This document shows positions 7,956-17,011 of a stretch of 64,000 nt of DNA, one piece after another. A program made the position numbers and the translations under genes. The DNA is from an uncultured Roseobacter sp. (lineage in GTDB: Bacteria; Pseudomonadota; Alphaproteobacteria; Rhodobacterales; Rhodobacteraceae). The number at the start of each line of letters is the position of its first letter. Within the stretch, counting starts at the first letter, position 1. The DNA is taken from the NCBI GenBank assembly GCA_947488305.1, contig CANKZM010000006.1:248001-312000 (forward strand). Direction: 5' to 3'. The notes under the pieces were generated by a model. The model did not search any database and had not been told where the DNA came from. It saw only the letters and a program-made list of their open reading frames with translations.

Positions 7956-10394
7956 TTAGCGTCTCGGTTTTGCCCGCAGCGTAGGATCAGCCTGGGTCGG
8001 ATCTTCCGGCCAGGGATGTTTCGGGTATCGTCCGCGCATGTCTTTGCGCACATCCGCGTAGGAGGTGGCCCAGAAACGCGGCAGATCCTCTGTCACCTGT
8101 ACGGGGCGCTGTGCAGGGGACAGAAGGGTAACTTGCAAGGGTGTACCGGCAACTGTTGGATGCCTCGTGACACCAAAAACCTCCTGAAGGCGCAATGCGA
8201 TGCGGGGCTGTGCCTCTTCATAGTCAATGGGCACTTTACGCCCCAGCGGGGTTTCGAAATGGGCTGGCACGGATTTATCGAGCGCCTGTGTCTGGCCCCA
8301 GTCGAGCATCGCTTTCAGCGCAGGTAAAATGTCGAAGGATTTCCAGTCCGACGCGGTTCTGACACCTGTCAGATGTGGCAAAAGCCAGACGTCCAGAGTG
8401 TCTGTCAGGGCTTCTAGCGACATATCAGGAAAATCGGGCAGTTGTTGTCGCATCAGGCTCGCGCGCGCCAGAAAACGTTGCGCCTTCTGGGAAGGTTTGA
8501 GGCCCAGCTGACGAACACCGTCAAGCATTGCCAGCGCAATGGCCTCTTCAGGTGCGTCGCGCCACACGCGATCTTCCAGCACAATCGCGCCAAATTTTTT
8601 CTGCTGGCGTGTTTCCACCCGAGCTTCACGTTTGGACCAAAGGCAGATGTTTTCCCACTGGATTTGGTCTGGGAAGGTATCCTGCAGTTCTTGAAAAGTC
8701 AGAGCCACTGCCTGACGGATACGGGCTTCTCTCGGGTTCCCATCCAGATCGGTCGCGACGATCAGCTTTTCCCCGGACAGGGCGTCTCCGTCGGGCAGGA
8801 TTGCACCTTTGCCGCCCGACAGAATGTAGCGAGGCGCATCGCCCGAACGACGCCGTCCGACACGATCCGGATAGGCCAGCGCCGCCATAACTGCCACTGA
8901 CTGAGCCAGCCCGTCATTTGAGAACCGGGTCAGGCGTTTCGCCTCCTGCCGGATACGGGCAATGGTTGCGCGATGCGGTTCCAAACCATATGCGCCGCGA
9001 AACCGATCAGGATCGCGGGCGGCAGCGACGCGCAGCATCAAGTCGCATGACGCCCCACGCAGAGGGTCACGTTCCGCCAGCAATGCCGCGAGCAACGGAG
9101 CATCCCTCCCGCCAAGCGTCACCATATGCGCCAGACGTGGATGCAACGGAAGTTTTGCAAGGCGCCGGCCATGGTCCGTGATACGCCCCGATGCGTCCAA
9201 CGCGCCCAGCATGGCCAACACCGCGCGCGCTTCTGACATGCGCCCTTCATGTGGTGGCGTGAGAAAGCGCATCTCTTCCGGCGGGCTACCCCAGAGTGCG
9301 ATGTCCAGAGCCAGACTGGTCAAGTCACTGGCTTCAATCTCAGCAGGGGGAAAGGCAGGCAATGCGCCGTCTTCGCCCTTCGTCCAGAGTTTGTAACATG
9401 CTCCGGGTGCGAGCCGACCTGCCCGACCGGCGCGCTGAGTGGCTTCTGCCCGCGACACCCGCGTGGTGATCAGCCTCGCCATACCGGATGCCGGATCGAA
9501 TTCGGAGCGGCGCGCGCGCCCCGCGTCCACGACAATACGAATGCCTTCGATGGTCAGAGAGGTCTCTGCAATTGAGGTGGCCAGAACCACCTTGCGCCCG
9601 GAAGGTGCAGGTGCAATTGCGGCACGCTGTTCCTTGAAGTCCATTGCACCGAAGAGTGGATGCAACGTGGTATCTTTGGGCAGATTGCCTTGCAGCAGCG
9701 ATTGAGTGCGCCGGATCTCTCCTTCGCCGGGCAGGAACACTAGGACGCTTCCGGGTTCCTGAGAAAGCGCGTTCAGCACGAGGTCTGCTGTCGCCTGCTC
9801 TAGGCGTTGGTCCTTGCGCAAGGGGCGCGGCAACCAATGCTCGGTGACATCAAACGAACGCCCTTCCGATGTAAGGATCGGTGCATCCATCAGATCGGCC
9901 ACTGGCTGCGCGTCAAGCGTCGCGGACATGGCAACAAGCATCAGATCGTCCCGAAGCGCGTCTGTCACTTCCAGGCAGAGCGCCAGACCTAGGTCTGCAT
10001 TGAGAGAGCGTTCGTGAAATTCATCAAAGATCACAGCGCCCACGCCGGGCAGGTCCGGTTGATCCTGAAGCATGCGGGTCAGGATGCCTTCAGTGACCAC
10101 TTCGATCCGTGTGGCTTTGCTGATCTTCGACTGGCCCCGGATGCGGTAGCCGACGGTCTGACCAACGGGTTCGTCCAAGGTCTGCGCCATCCGTTCAGCT
10201 GCGGCGCGCGCGGCAAGCCTGCGCGGCTCCAGCATCAGGATCCGGCCATCTGCGACGTCGGCCTCCAGAATTGCCAGAGGAACCCGCGTTGTCTTGCCCG
10301 CGCCGGGCGGTGCCTGCAGGACCAACCGCCCGACAGCGCGCAATCGGTCAATGACTTGCGGTAGCAGTGCATCAATGGGTAGTGTCGAGTTCAT
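7956..10394 (-). CDS. hrpB: ATP-dependent RNA helicase HrpB
   Basis: Started at ATG 10394 (MNSTLPIDALLPQV) the protein has 812 residues, the usual HrpB length; the frame continues 62 codons upstream but that part would overlap the meaB promoter region and lacks family features. Superfamily-2 motifs are clear: Walker A QAPPGAGKTTR (residues 30-40), the DEFHERS box II, SATLDAQPVAD, and RAGRAGRLAPGACYKLW (motif VI). The C-terminal HrpB domain with SPAQRPVQVTEDLPRFW and the terminal RGRYPKHPWPEDP is typical. HrpB is a DEAH-family helicase of poorly defined RNA function. Confidence 0.95.
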   Translation of the reverse strand: MNSTLPIDALLPQVIDRLRAVGRLVLQAPPGAGKTTRVPLAILEADVADGRILMLEPRRLAARAAAERMAQTLDEPVGQTVGYRIRGQSKISKATRIEVVTEGILTRMLQDQPDLPGVGAVIFDEFHERSLNADLGLALCLEVTDALRDDLMLVAMSATLDAQPVADLMDAPILTSEGRSFDVTEHWLPRPLRKDQRLEQATADLVLNALSQEPGSVLVFLPGEGEIRRTQSLLQGNLPKDTTLHPLFGAMDFKEQRAAIAPAPSGRKVVLATSIAETSLTIEGIRIVVDAGRARRSEFDPASGMARLITTRVSRAEATQRAGRAGRLAPGACYKLWTKGEDGALPAFPPAEIEASDLTSLALDIALWGSPPEEMRFLTPPHEGRMSEARAVLAMLGALDASGRITDHGRRLAKLPLHPRLAHMVTLGGRDAPLLAALLAERDPLRGASCDLMLRVAAARDPDRFRGAYGLEPHRATIARIRQEAKRLTRFSNDGLAQSVAVMAALAYPDRVGRRRSGDAPRYILSGGKGAILPDGDALSGEKLIVATDLDGNPREARIRQAVALTFQELQDTFPDQIQWENICLWSKREARVETRQQKKFGAIVLEDRVWRDAPEEAIALAMLDGVRQLGLKPSQKAQRFLARASLMRQQLPDFPDMSLEALTDTLDVWLLPHLTGVRTASDWKSFDILPALKAMLDWGQTQALDKSVPAHFETPLGRKVPIDYEEAQPRIALRLQEVFGVTRHPTVAGTPLQVTLLSPAQRPVQVTEDLPRFWATSYADVRKDMRGRYPKHPWPEDPTQADPTLRAKPRR

Positions 10395-10484
10395 GGCCTT
10401 GCTTAGCTGAAGGGCGCAGGCGCGCCAAGCACTGGACATTTCCCTGTCGCTGCCGGAAAACGCACTAGGCAAAAGGGCATATGC

Positions 10485-11474
10485 ATGGACATAGCTGATC
10501 TGGCAGAGCGGGTAGGCAAGGGCGAGCGGCGGGCGCTGGCCCGCGCCATTACGCTGGTTGAGAGCGCGCGCGAAGACCACCGCGCGCAGGCCGCCGATTT
10601 GCTGCAGACCCTGCCGCGTGATCGGCAGGCATTGCGGATCGGCCTCTCGGGCACGCCCGGCGTCGGAAAGTCCACGTTTATCGAAAGCTTCGGCATGATG
10701 CTGATCGGGCGCGGATTGCGCGTCGCGGTCCTGGCGGTGGACCCGTCCTCCGCGCGCTCCGGCGGCTCGATCCTGGGAGACAAGACCCGTATGGACCGGC
10801 TGTCGCGCGAACCTGACGCCTTCATCCGTCCGTCACCCAGTCAGACCCATCTTGGGGGCGTGGCACGGCGATCCCGCGAGGCCGTGGCGCTCTGCGAGGC
10901 GGCGGGGTTTGATGTCGTTTTGATTGAGACCGTCGGGGTCGGTCAATCGGAGACGGTTGTGGCCGAAATGTCCGATCTTTTCCTGCTGCTGCTGGCCCCC
11001 GCGGGCGGCGATGAGCTGCAGGGGGTCAAACGTGGGATCATGGAAATCGCCGACTTGATTCTGGTGAACAAGGCAGATGGTGACTTGCGCGCGGCGGCGA
11101 CGCGCACTTGTGCGGATTACACAGGCGCGCTGCGCTTGTTGCGCAAGCGCCCGCAAGACCCCGAAGGCTTCCCCAAGGCGCGCATGGTTTCTGCCCTGCA
11201 CGAGGATGGCCTTGCAGATGTCTGGTCGGAAATAGAAACCCTGGTATCCTGGCGCTGTGACGCAGGTTTTTGGGACCGAACACGCGCTGAACAAGCACGA
11301 TACTGGTTTGGTCAGGATGTACGCCACGCCTTGCTGGCACGGCTTGAAACATCTGCGGCGCGGGAAGCTTTGGCAAATTTCAGCGAAAAGGTTGCGGAAG
11401 GAGAAATGGCACCTTCCGTGGCTGCAGCGGCGTTTTTAGAGGAGCTGGCATCAAAGGGTGCCTCGGAGTCCTGA
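10485..11474 (+). CDS. meaB: Methylmalonyl-CoA mutase-associated GTPase MeaB
   Basis: This 329-residue G3E P-loop GTPase protects and reloads methylmalonyl-CoA mutase with adenosylcobalamin. Walker A is GLSGTPGVGKST (residues 53-64). LAVDPSSARSGGSILGDKTRM is the MeaB/ArgK signature, ETVGVGQSE is switch II, and LVNKADGD is the NKxD guanine-specificity motif. ATG 10485 is a good family start. No mutase gene is nearby, so it probably serves a mutase encoded elsewhere. It is divergent from hrpB with about 90 bp between starts. Confidence 0.92.
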   Translation: MDIADLAERVGKGERRALARAITLVESAREDHRAQAADLLQTLPRDRQALRIGLSGTPGVGKSTFIESFGMMLIGRGLRVAVLAVDPSSARSGGSILGDKTRMDRLSREPDAFIRPSPSQTHLGGVARRSREAVALCEAAGFDVVLIETVGVGQSETVVAEMSDLFLLLLAPAGGDELQGVKRGIMEIADLILVNKADGDLRAAATRTCADYTGALRLLRKRPQDPEGFPKARMVSALHEDGLADVWSEIETLVSWRCDAGFWDRTRAEQARYWFGQDVRHALLARLETSAAREALANFSEKVAEGEMAPSVAAAAFLEELASKGASES

Positions 11475-11612
11475 ATATCGTGTTCCACCGGGTTGACCGC
11501 TGCTGCGATTCCCACTAAAGCCAGCAAACGAATTTCCGGGGTGTTGCCTGCGGCAGCCCCCTTTGTCGTTCACCGGACCGCCGGTACGACCTGAGAAAAA
11601 AAGGATGAACCC

Positions 11613-11912
11613 ATGTCGCGCGTTTGCGAATTGACCGGAAAAGGCCCGATGACTGGCAACAATGTCAGCCACGCCAACAATAAGACACGCCGGCGTTTTC
11701 TGCCGAACCTGAATGATGTGACCCTGCAATCCGAAGCTCTGGGTCGCGGCTTCAAGTTCCGCATCTCGGCGGCGGCTTTGCGCACCGTGGATCACCGCGG
11801 TGGTTTGGACAAGTTCCTCGCCAAAGCGAAAGACGGTGAGCTTTCGTCCAATGCGCTGAAGGTGAAGAAAGCGATCGCAAAAGCATCTGGCGACGCCGAA
11901 GCGCTCAGCTAA
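11613..11912 (+). CDS. rpmB: 50S ribosomal protein L28
   Basis: This 99-residue protein begins [29 protein letters not shown], the unmistakable L28 N-terminus with the alphaproteobacterial C-terminal extension that follows [24 protein letters not shown] precedes ATG 11613 and serves as the ribosome binding site. It is followed by a good intrinsic terminator, so it is a monocistronic unit. Confidence 0.97.
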   Translation: MSRVCELTGKGPMTGNNVSHANNKTRRRFLPNLNDVTLQSEALGRGFKFRISAAALRTVDHRGGLDKFLAKAKDGELSSNALKVKKAIAKASGDAEALS

Positions 11913-11937
11913 GCCAAGCAAAAGTGCAGAATTATCA

Positions 11938-11964
11938 CCCTGTCCGTTTTCGGGCAGGGTTTTT
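11938..11964 (+). terminator. Intrinsic terminator after rpmB
   Basis: CCCTGTCCG and CGGGCAGGG pair over nine positions (one G-U) around a TTTT loop and are followed by TTTTT. It sits 26 bp after the rpmB stop. Confidence 0.85.
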
Positions 11965-12010
11965 GCGTTTTGGGTGGCGGCTGCGTTCCGGTTTCCGATA
12001 GAATTGACCT

Positions 12011-12361
12011 ATGAGGAGACGTCGTCTTAGCCCGGTGTGCAGCGCTTTGCTGGTTTTGCTTTTGGTTGTTACCGGGCAAAGCATGGCCGTGGCACGTGGT
12101 GCTGCGGCGGCAACCGGTCAGATGTCCATCTGTATCGGTGCTGAGACAAAAAATGTCTATGTCGATGCGCAAGGAAACCCAACCGCGCCACCGCACCTTT
12201 GTCCGGACTGTGTATTGATCTTTGCAGAAGCGGAGTTATTTGACCCGCTTTCATTTGATGCCCCAGCGACGGTGCAAATGCAGCGCTTTAGGAATGCGCT
12301 GGACATAGTACAGGGTCGCCTGAGTGGTTTTCTGAGCCGGGCACCCCCGGCTCTGGCCTGA
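12011..12361 (+). CDS. Small secreted protein with a CPDC motif, DUF2946-like
   Basis: The 116-residue protein has an Arg-rich start, a hydrophobic stretch at residues 10-25 (SALLVLLLVVTG) and likely cleavage near residue 29, so it is exported or anchored. The middle holds HLCPDCV (about residues 62-68), a short Cys pair like that of DUF2946 proteins found next to copper genes. The following gene, 45 bp downstream, encodes a PCu(A)C copper chaperone, which supports a role in copper handling in the periplasm. That role is inference from context; the family has no proven activity that I know of. Confidence 0.55.
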   Translation: MRRRRLSPVCSALLVLLLVVTGQSMAVARGAAAATGQMSICIGAETKNVYVDAQGNPTAPPHLCPDCVLIFAEAELFDPLSFDAPATVQMQRFRNALDIVQGRLSGFLSRAPPALA

Positions 12362-12405
12362 TCAACTCACGCCAATTGACTCAATTCCAGATACCGGAGA
12401 CATCA

Positions 12406-12885
12406 ATGTTTCGTTCCTTCCTTGCGCGCGGCACGTTTGCCGCGACCCTTATCTTTTCCCCTGTCGCGGGCCTCGCTGAAATCGTCATCACGGACCCTTA
12501 TGCGCGGGTATCGCGCCCCAACGCACCGACGGGCGCGGCTTTCATGATCATCGAGAACACGGGCGATAGCGCCGACCGTCTTGTCGCGGCGCGCTCTGAC
12601 GTTGCAAAGCGGGTCGAGCTTCACACCCATATCGATCAAGGCGACGGCGTTATGAAGATGACCGAGATCGAAGGCGGCATTGATATCGCAGCCGGAGGGT
12701 CACACGCGATGCAACGCGGTGGCGATCATGTGATGTTTATGGGGTTGAACGAAGCTCTTGAGCAGGGCGGTTCGGTGACGGTCACTTTGGTTTTTCAGAA
12801 GGCCGGGGAGGTCACCGTAACTATCCCCGTCGATAACGACCGCAAAGCCAAGCATGGGCACATGAACCACGGCGAAAGCAACTGA
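12406..12885 (+). CDS. Periplasmic copper chaperone PCu(A)C
   Basis: The 159-residue protein starts at ATG 12406 behind CCGGAGAC. A signal peptide ends near AGLAE (residue 24). The core shows the DUF461/PCuAC pattern: ITDPYARVSRPNAPTGAAFM, then HTHIDQGDGVMKM, the conserved H(M)x~10Mx21HxM copper ligands, and HVMFMGLN. The His/Met tail KHGHMNHGES probably adds metal ligands. PCu(A)C delivers Cu(I) to the CuA or CuB site of cytochrome oxidase. It is the second gene of a copper pair. Its stop codon abuts the stop codon of cobB on the other strand. Confidence 0.92.
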   Translation: MFRSFLARGTFAATLIFSPVAGLAEIVITDPYARVSRPNAPTGAAFMIIENTGDSADRLVAARSDVAKRVELHTHIDQGDGVMKMTEIEGGIDIAAGGSHAMQRGGDHVMFMGLNEALEQGGSVTVTLVFQKAGEVTVTIPVDNDRKAKHGHMNHGESN

Positions 12886-13584
12886 TCAGCCTGATGTCGC
12901 GAGGACTTCCGTTACCCATGCCGGTAGGGTTTGGGTGGCGGGACCAATCCGGATGTCATCAAATTGGCTGCCGATCGCAGACGGCTCGAGATTGAATTCG
13001 ATCGTTCGGGCACCGTGGCGCCGGGCTTCCGCCACAAAACCCGCTGCTGGGTAGACGTTGCCAGAGGTTCCGATGCTGACGAACAGGTCGGCTTCGGCCA
13101 AATGATCGTAGATCTCATCCATGTCGTAGGGTATCTCTCCAAACCAGACGATATCGGGCCGCGCCGTAGGGGCACCGCATTGCGGGCAGGCGTCACCGGG
13201 CGCCATTTGCATTGGTGCGGGCCAACGATGGTCGCAGGCGGCGCACAGCGCGCCTTTCAGGGCCCCATGCATATGCATGACACGTCTTGATCCGGATTGT
13301 TCATGCAGGTCGTCGACATTTTGTGTCACGAGAACAACTTCTCCGGGGAATTGAGCCTCAAGCTCGGCCAGCGCCACATGCCCAGCGTTGGGGGCCGCTT
13401 CCGCTGCTTGTGCGCGCCGCGCATTGTAGAAATCCATTACCAGCTTGGGATCCCTGGCGAAGCCTTCTGGGGTTGCAACATCCTCGATCCGGTGTTGCGC
13501 CCATAGCCCACCTTCGGCTCGAAATGTCCCCAAGCCGCTTTCCGCTGAGATACCGGCACCGGTAAGGATCACAATCTTCTGCAT
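12886..13584 (-). CDS. cobB: NAD-dependent protein deacylase (sirtuin)
   Basis: This 232-residue class-III sirtuin removes acyl groups from lysines with NAD+. Motifs in order are GAGISAESGLGTFR (residues 9-22), TQNVDDLH, the catalytic His in MHMHGALKG, a four-Cys zinc site (CAACD and CPQCG), and the NAD-pocket segment SIGTSGNVYPAAGF. RPDIVWFGEIPYDMDEIY contains the VWFGE segment of bacterial CobB. It is divergently arranged with the nitrilase gene and starts at ATG 13584. Confidence 0.95.
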   Translation of the reverse strand: MQKIVILTGAGISAESGLGTFRAEGGLWAQHRIEDVATPEGFARDPKLVMDFYNARRAQAAEAAPNAGHVALAELEAQFPGEVVLVTQNVDDLHEQSGSRRVMHMHGALKGALCAACDHRWPAPMQMAPGDACPQCGAPTARPDIVWFGEIPYDMDEIYDHLAEADLFVSIGTSGNVYPAAGFVAEARRHGARTIEFNLEPSAIGSQFDDIRIGPATQTLPAWVTEVLATSG

Positions 13585-13655
13585 CTGAGCGGTCTCCTGT
13601 TATTGTGTTGTTTGATATAATGATAACCATGACGACGACCGCAAGGAGGATACCG

Positions 13656-14531
13656 ATGAAAGTTGCCACGGCGGCCTACCCGTTGGATGTGCTGAGCTCC
13701 TGGGCGCAGTATGAAGACAAGATCGCTGCCTGGGTGGCGGAGGCCGCAGGTGAGGGGGGCGACATCCTTGTTTTTCCGGAATATGGTGCAATGGAACTGG
13801 CGACCTTGGAAGGCCTTGACGTGGCGGGAAATCTTGAAGCGTCTTTGTTCGCCGTGTCGGATCGCTTGCCAGAAGCCGATACCCTGCATAACACTTTGGC
13901 GCAGAAGCACGGCGTTCACATTTTGGCAGCATCCGGGCCCGCTGCGACGGCAACCCGGCCCGTAAATCGCGCAAGGTTCTTTGCCCCAAATGGCAAGTCA
14001 GGGGTTCAGGAAAAACAGATCATGACGCGGTTCGAACGAGACCCTTGGGGAATACAAGGTGGCAGCGGCCTGCAGGTATTTGAGACGACATTGGGTAAGA
14101 TCGGTGTCCTGATCTGCTATGATGCGGAGTTTCCGCTTCTAGGCCGCGCACTGGCTGATTGCCAGATAATCATGGTGCCCTCCTGCACCGAAGCTCTTTC
14201 TGGTTATTGGCGGGTCCGCATCGGGGCCATGGCGCGTGCGTTGGAAAACCAATGTGTGACGGTGATGTCTTCGGTAGTCGGGGAGGCGGCCTGGTCCGAG
14301 GCCGTCGATATTTCGACCGGGACGGGTGGGGTATTTGCGCCGCCAGACAAGGGTTTTCCACCCACAGGCGTGCTATCGGAGGGGGTATTGAACGTGCCGG
14401 GCTGGACATACGCGGAGGTCGATTTGGCGGCAGTCGAACTGATCCGACGGGACGGGATTGTGCTGGGTCGAAAGCACTGGAACGAGCAGCTGGGCCGTGA
14501 CGGCACGCCGGATATCGTTAATTTGGCATGA
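13656..14531 (+). CDS. Carbon-nitrogen hydrolase (nitrilase superfamily)
   Basis: The 291-residue protein carries the Glu-Lys-Cys triad of the superfamily. Glu lies in LVFPEYGAMEL, Lys in EKQIMTRFE and the nucleophilic Cys in VLICYDAEFP. GCAAGGAGGATACCG before ATG 13656 is a near-perfect ribosome binding site and decides the start against the open frame 17 codons upstream. Substrates of the superfamily range from nitriles to amides and N-carbamoyl compounds; the sequence does not tell which. The gene lies alone between cobB (divergent) and infA. Confidence 0.88.
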   Translation: MKVATAAYPLDVLSSWAQYEDKIAAWVAEAAGEGGDILVFPEYGAMELATLEGLDVAGNLEASLFAVSDRLPEADTLHNTLAQKHGVHILAASGPAATATRPVNRARFFAPNGKSGVQEKQIMTRFERDPWGIQGGSGLQVFETTLGKIGVLICYDAEFPLLGRALADCQIIMVPSCTEALSGYWRVRIGAMARALENQCVTVMSSVVGEAAWSEAVDISTGTGGVFAPPDKGFPPTGVLSEGVLNVPGWTYAEVDLAAVELIRRDGIVLGRKHWNEQLGRDGTPDIVNLA

Positions 14532-14611
14532 ATTACCCTTGAAAAACCCCGCAAATGCGCTCATTTAGGCGGCGTCCGCCTTTGGCGGGTACGTTTTAAA
14601 AAGGAGAAAAC

Positions 14612-14830
14612 ATGGCCAAGGAAGATACGCTCGAATTTCCCGGTGTCGTGAAGGAACTCCTGCCTAATGCGACATTTCGGGTCGAGCTTGAAAACGGCCA
14701 TGAGATCATCGCACATACGGCAGGCAAGATGCGCAAGAACCGCATCCGTGTTCTGGCTGGCGACAAAGTGCAGGTCGAGATGACCCCCTATGATCTGACA
14801 AAGGGTCGGATCAACTACCGCTTCAAGTAA
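14612..14830 (+). CDS. infA: Translation initiation factor IF-1
   Basis: This 72-residue S1/OB-fold protein ([13 protein letters not shown] ... GRINYRFK) is IF-1, which occupies the ribosomal A site during initiation. AAAAAGGAGAAAAC precedes the ATG. A GC hairpin (GGCGGCGTCCGCC, 14568-14580) lies in the leader. maf follows only 3 bp after the stop. Confidence 0.98.
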   Translation: MAKEDTLEFPGVVKELLPNATFRVELENGHEIIAHTAGKMRKNRIRVLAGDKVQVEMTPYDLTKGRINYRFK

Positions 14831-14833
14831 CCC

Positions 14834-15400
14834 TTGTTTATACTGGGGTCCGGATCGGCGCGCCGCAAGGAATTGCTGGCGCAGTTGGGCGTTGTGCCGG
14901 ATGATATTCGTCCGCCTGACATTGATGAAACGCCGCGCAAAGGTGAGTTGCCCCGTCCGTACTGTGTCCGAATGGCACTGGAAAAAGTGCAGGCCGTGTC
15001 CGCGCGACCGGAAGACATCGTCTTGTGCGCGGATACAACCGTGGCCCTTGGTCGCCGTATTTTGGGCAAACCTGAAAGTGTTGATGAAGCGCGCTTTTTT
15101 CTCAAGGCAATGTCTGGGCGCAGGCACCGCGTGATTACGGCAATTGCCGTAAGGTGCAGCGATAAGCTGTGGCAAAGGGATGTGGTCAGCAAGGTACGGA
15201 TGAAACCGCTCTCGTCGGCGGAATTGGACTCCTACCTTGCAACCGACGACTGGCGCGGCAAGGCGGGTGGATACGCAATCCAGGGACCTGCAGGTGCATT
15301 CATTCCGTGGATCAGTGGATCCTATACCGGCATCGTTGGTTTGCCACTTGCCGAAACAGCCGGTGTGTTGCACGCGGCAGGATTGGAAGAGGTCATATGA
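14834..15400 (+). CDS. maf: Maf-like nucleotide pyrophosphatase
   Basis: The 188-residue protein starts at TTG 14834, 3 bp after the infA stop. No in-frame ATG lies near, and the family N-terminus ([12 protein letters not shown]) is reached at once, so the TTG start is well supported and probably depends on translational coupling to infA. Maf landmarks are [11 protein letters not shown] (residues 4-15), [18 protein letters not shown] and [24 protein letters not shown]. Maf enzymes hydrolyse (modified) dTTP, UTP or related nucleotides to monophosphates. The gene ends in an ATGA overlap with rng. Confidence 0.93.
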   Translation: MFILGSGSARRKELLAQLGVVPDDIRPPDIDETPRKGELPRPYCVRMALEKVQAVSARPEDIVLCADTTVALGRRILGKPESVDEARFFLKAMSGRRHRVITAIAVRCSDKLWQRDVVSKVRMKPLSSAELDSYLATDDWRGKAGGYAIQGPAGAFIPWISGSYTGIVGLPLAETAGVLHAAGLEEVI

Positions 15401-16419
15401 AAGGTCGCACTATTCTGCTCGACCACGTAGGCGAGCGAGAGGCCGCAGCGTTGATCGTTGATGGGGTCTTGGAAGATCTGCTGATAGATGCGGATGCGCC
15501 ACGACCCGGAACGGTTTACCGCGCTATCGCGGATCGTCCGGTGAAGGGGCAGGGGGGGATGTTCCTCAAAACACCTGATGGCAGTGCATTTCTGCGTCAG
15601 GTGAAAGGGTTGGCGCCGGGGCAGCCCCTCTTGGTTCAGGTAACCGGCTACTCCGAACCGGGCAAAGCATTGCCTGTTACCCAGAAGCTGCTCTTCAAAA
15701 GCCGCTATGTTATCGTCACACCGGACGCGCCCGGGCTGAATGTGAGCCGATCCATTCGCGATGATGCGGAACGGGATCGGTTACTAGAGATCGCTCACGA
15801 TGTGATGGGGGGGACCTCCGTCGGGTTGATCCTGCGATCCTGTTGCGACAGTGCGGATGCGGAAGATATCGCAGAAGACATCGAGGCAATGATGATCCTT
15901 GCCCAAAGTGTTGCGAATGATGCTGGCTCCGAGATGGAAACATTGGCGCAGGGCGACGGACCTCACGTTCTCGCATGGCGGGACTGGGTCGAACTTGCCG
16001 ACGTGGATACAAGGGCGGGAGCATTCTCAGAGCATGGCGTTCTTGATGAGATCGACGCCGCACGTTTGGCCTTGGTGCCTTTGGAAGGCGGCGCCAGCAT
16101 GTATGTCGAACCCACACGGGCGCTGACGGCGGTGGATGTGAACACCGGGCGCGACGCGTCGTTGACCGCAGGAGTGAAAGCCAACCTCGCCTGTGCTCGT
16201 GCTTTGCCACGGGCGTTACGTCTCCGCGGGCTGGGAGGCCAGATTGTCCTCGATCTTGCACCGATGCCTAAGAAGGAACGCAAGGGATTTGAAGCTGCGT
16301 TGCGTCATGCGCTCAAGGCAGAAGACATCGAGACAGCACTGGTAGGCTGGACGCCGCTTGGGCATTTCGAACTTCAACGCAAGCGCGCCCGTATGGCTTT
16401 GTCGGAGGTCCTGAAATGA
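15397..16419 (+). CDS. rng: Ribonuclease E/G family protein (short RNase G)
   Basis: Started at ATG 15397, which overlaps the maf stop (ATGA), the protein has 340 residues, well short of E. coli RNase G (about 490). It keeps the catalytic metal-binding block [14 protein letters not shown] (near residue 245), but the second acidic site reads [13 protein letters not shown] rather than the usual IDFIDM. An early S1-like portion is present. This reduced form is typical of Rhodobacterales, where it sits between maf and yacG. It probably trims rRNA or mRNA 5' ends; that is inferred from the family. Confidence 0.88.
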   Translation: MKGRTILLDHVGEREAAALIVDGVLEDLLIDADAPRPGTVYRAIADRPVKGQGGMFLKTPDGSAFLRQVKGLAPGQPLLVQVTGYSEPGKALPVTQKLLFKSRYVIVTPDAPGLNVSRSIRDDAERDRLLEIAHDVMGGTSVGLILRSCCDSADAEDIAEDIEAMMILAQSVANDAGSEMETLAQGDGPHVLAWRDWVELADVDTRAGAFSEHGVLDEIDAARLALVPLEGGASMYVEPTRALTAVDVNTGRDASLTAGVKANLACARALPRALRLRGLGGQIVLDLAPMPKKERKGFEAALRHALKAEDIETALVGWTPLGHFELQRKRARMALSEVLK

Positions 16420-16613
16420 CCTGTCCGATATGCGGCAAGGCCACAAATGCAACCGCCCGCCCGTTTTGTTCAAAACGATGCGCGGACCTGGATCTGGCGC
16501 GCTGGCTGAATGGGTCTTATGCCGTGCCGTCTGATGATCCTGAAGACGCCGATGAATTGGACCAGGCATTAGATCTGGAGCGCACCAGATCTGAAAAAGA
16601 AAAAAGGCACTAG
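16416..16613 (+). CDS. yacG: DNA gyrase inhibitor / zinc-binding protein YacG
   Basis: This 65-residue protein has the four-Cys YacG zinc knuckle CPICGKA ... PFCSKRCADLDL at residues 3-26, followed by ARWLNGSYAVP, the gyrase-binding tail of the family. It overlaps rng by ATGA and is the last gene of infA-maf-rng-yacG. Confidence 0.95.
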   Translation: MTCPICGKATNATARPFCSKRCADLDLARWLNGSYAVPSDDPEDADELDQALDLERTRSEKEKRH

Positions 16614-16790
16614 CGTAGCATTGCTCGGAGAAGTGCTTGTTTGAGTTGGCCTTTTCCGGAGCTTAAGGGGTAAGTGTGAGCCAGGCATCGGAACGCTCCT
16701 CGGTGAATTGCGAAAGTCGAAAATTTGGCTGGACACCTCCGTCGCAAACTCCTAGAACCCGCTCACCCAGTCATTAGTTTGACATCCCGT

Positions 16791-16865
16791 GCCCGGGTAG
16801 CTCAGGGGTAGAGCAGTGGATTGAAAATCCTCGTGTCGGTGGTTCGATTCCGCCCCCGGGCACCA
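16791..16865 (+). tRNA. tRNA-Phe (anticodon GAA)
   Basis: The acceptor stem GCCCGGG (16791-16797) pairs with CCCGGGC (16855-16861); discriminator A and an encoded CCA follow. The D arm is GCTCAGGGGTAGAGC. The anticodon loop TTGAAAA contains GAA, and the T arm is GGTGGTTCGATTCCGCC. The 3' end is used as the attachment site of the island that begins directly downstream. Confidence 0.97.
16848..16865 (+). repeat. Candidate attL: 3' end of tRNA-Phe
   Basis: TTCCGCCCCCGGGCACCA forms the 3' side of the T arm, acceptor stem and CCA. A copy lacking one G occurs at 55131-55147. The integrase gene lies about 150 bp inside, the usual layout for a tRNA-targeting element. Confidence 0.75.
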
Positions 16866-17011
16866 CTCCAAGATCCAGCAGCGTCCGGTAACGTCCAACT
16901 TATTGTAATGGTTGGATTCCGAGTCCAGTGGTGTCCACCCAAAACCAGTGACAGCGACAAAACTTGGGGGTATATTGCAGGGTACATATAATTTGATTCC
17001 GAGTTTTGCCA

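Noticed and set aside
14561-15373. Open frame of 270 residues on the minus strand across infA and maf
   Set aside because: It is antisense to two certain genes and shows no family features.
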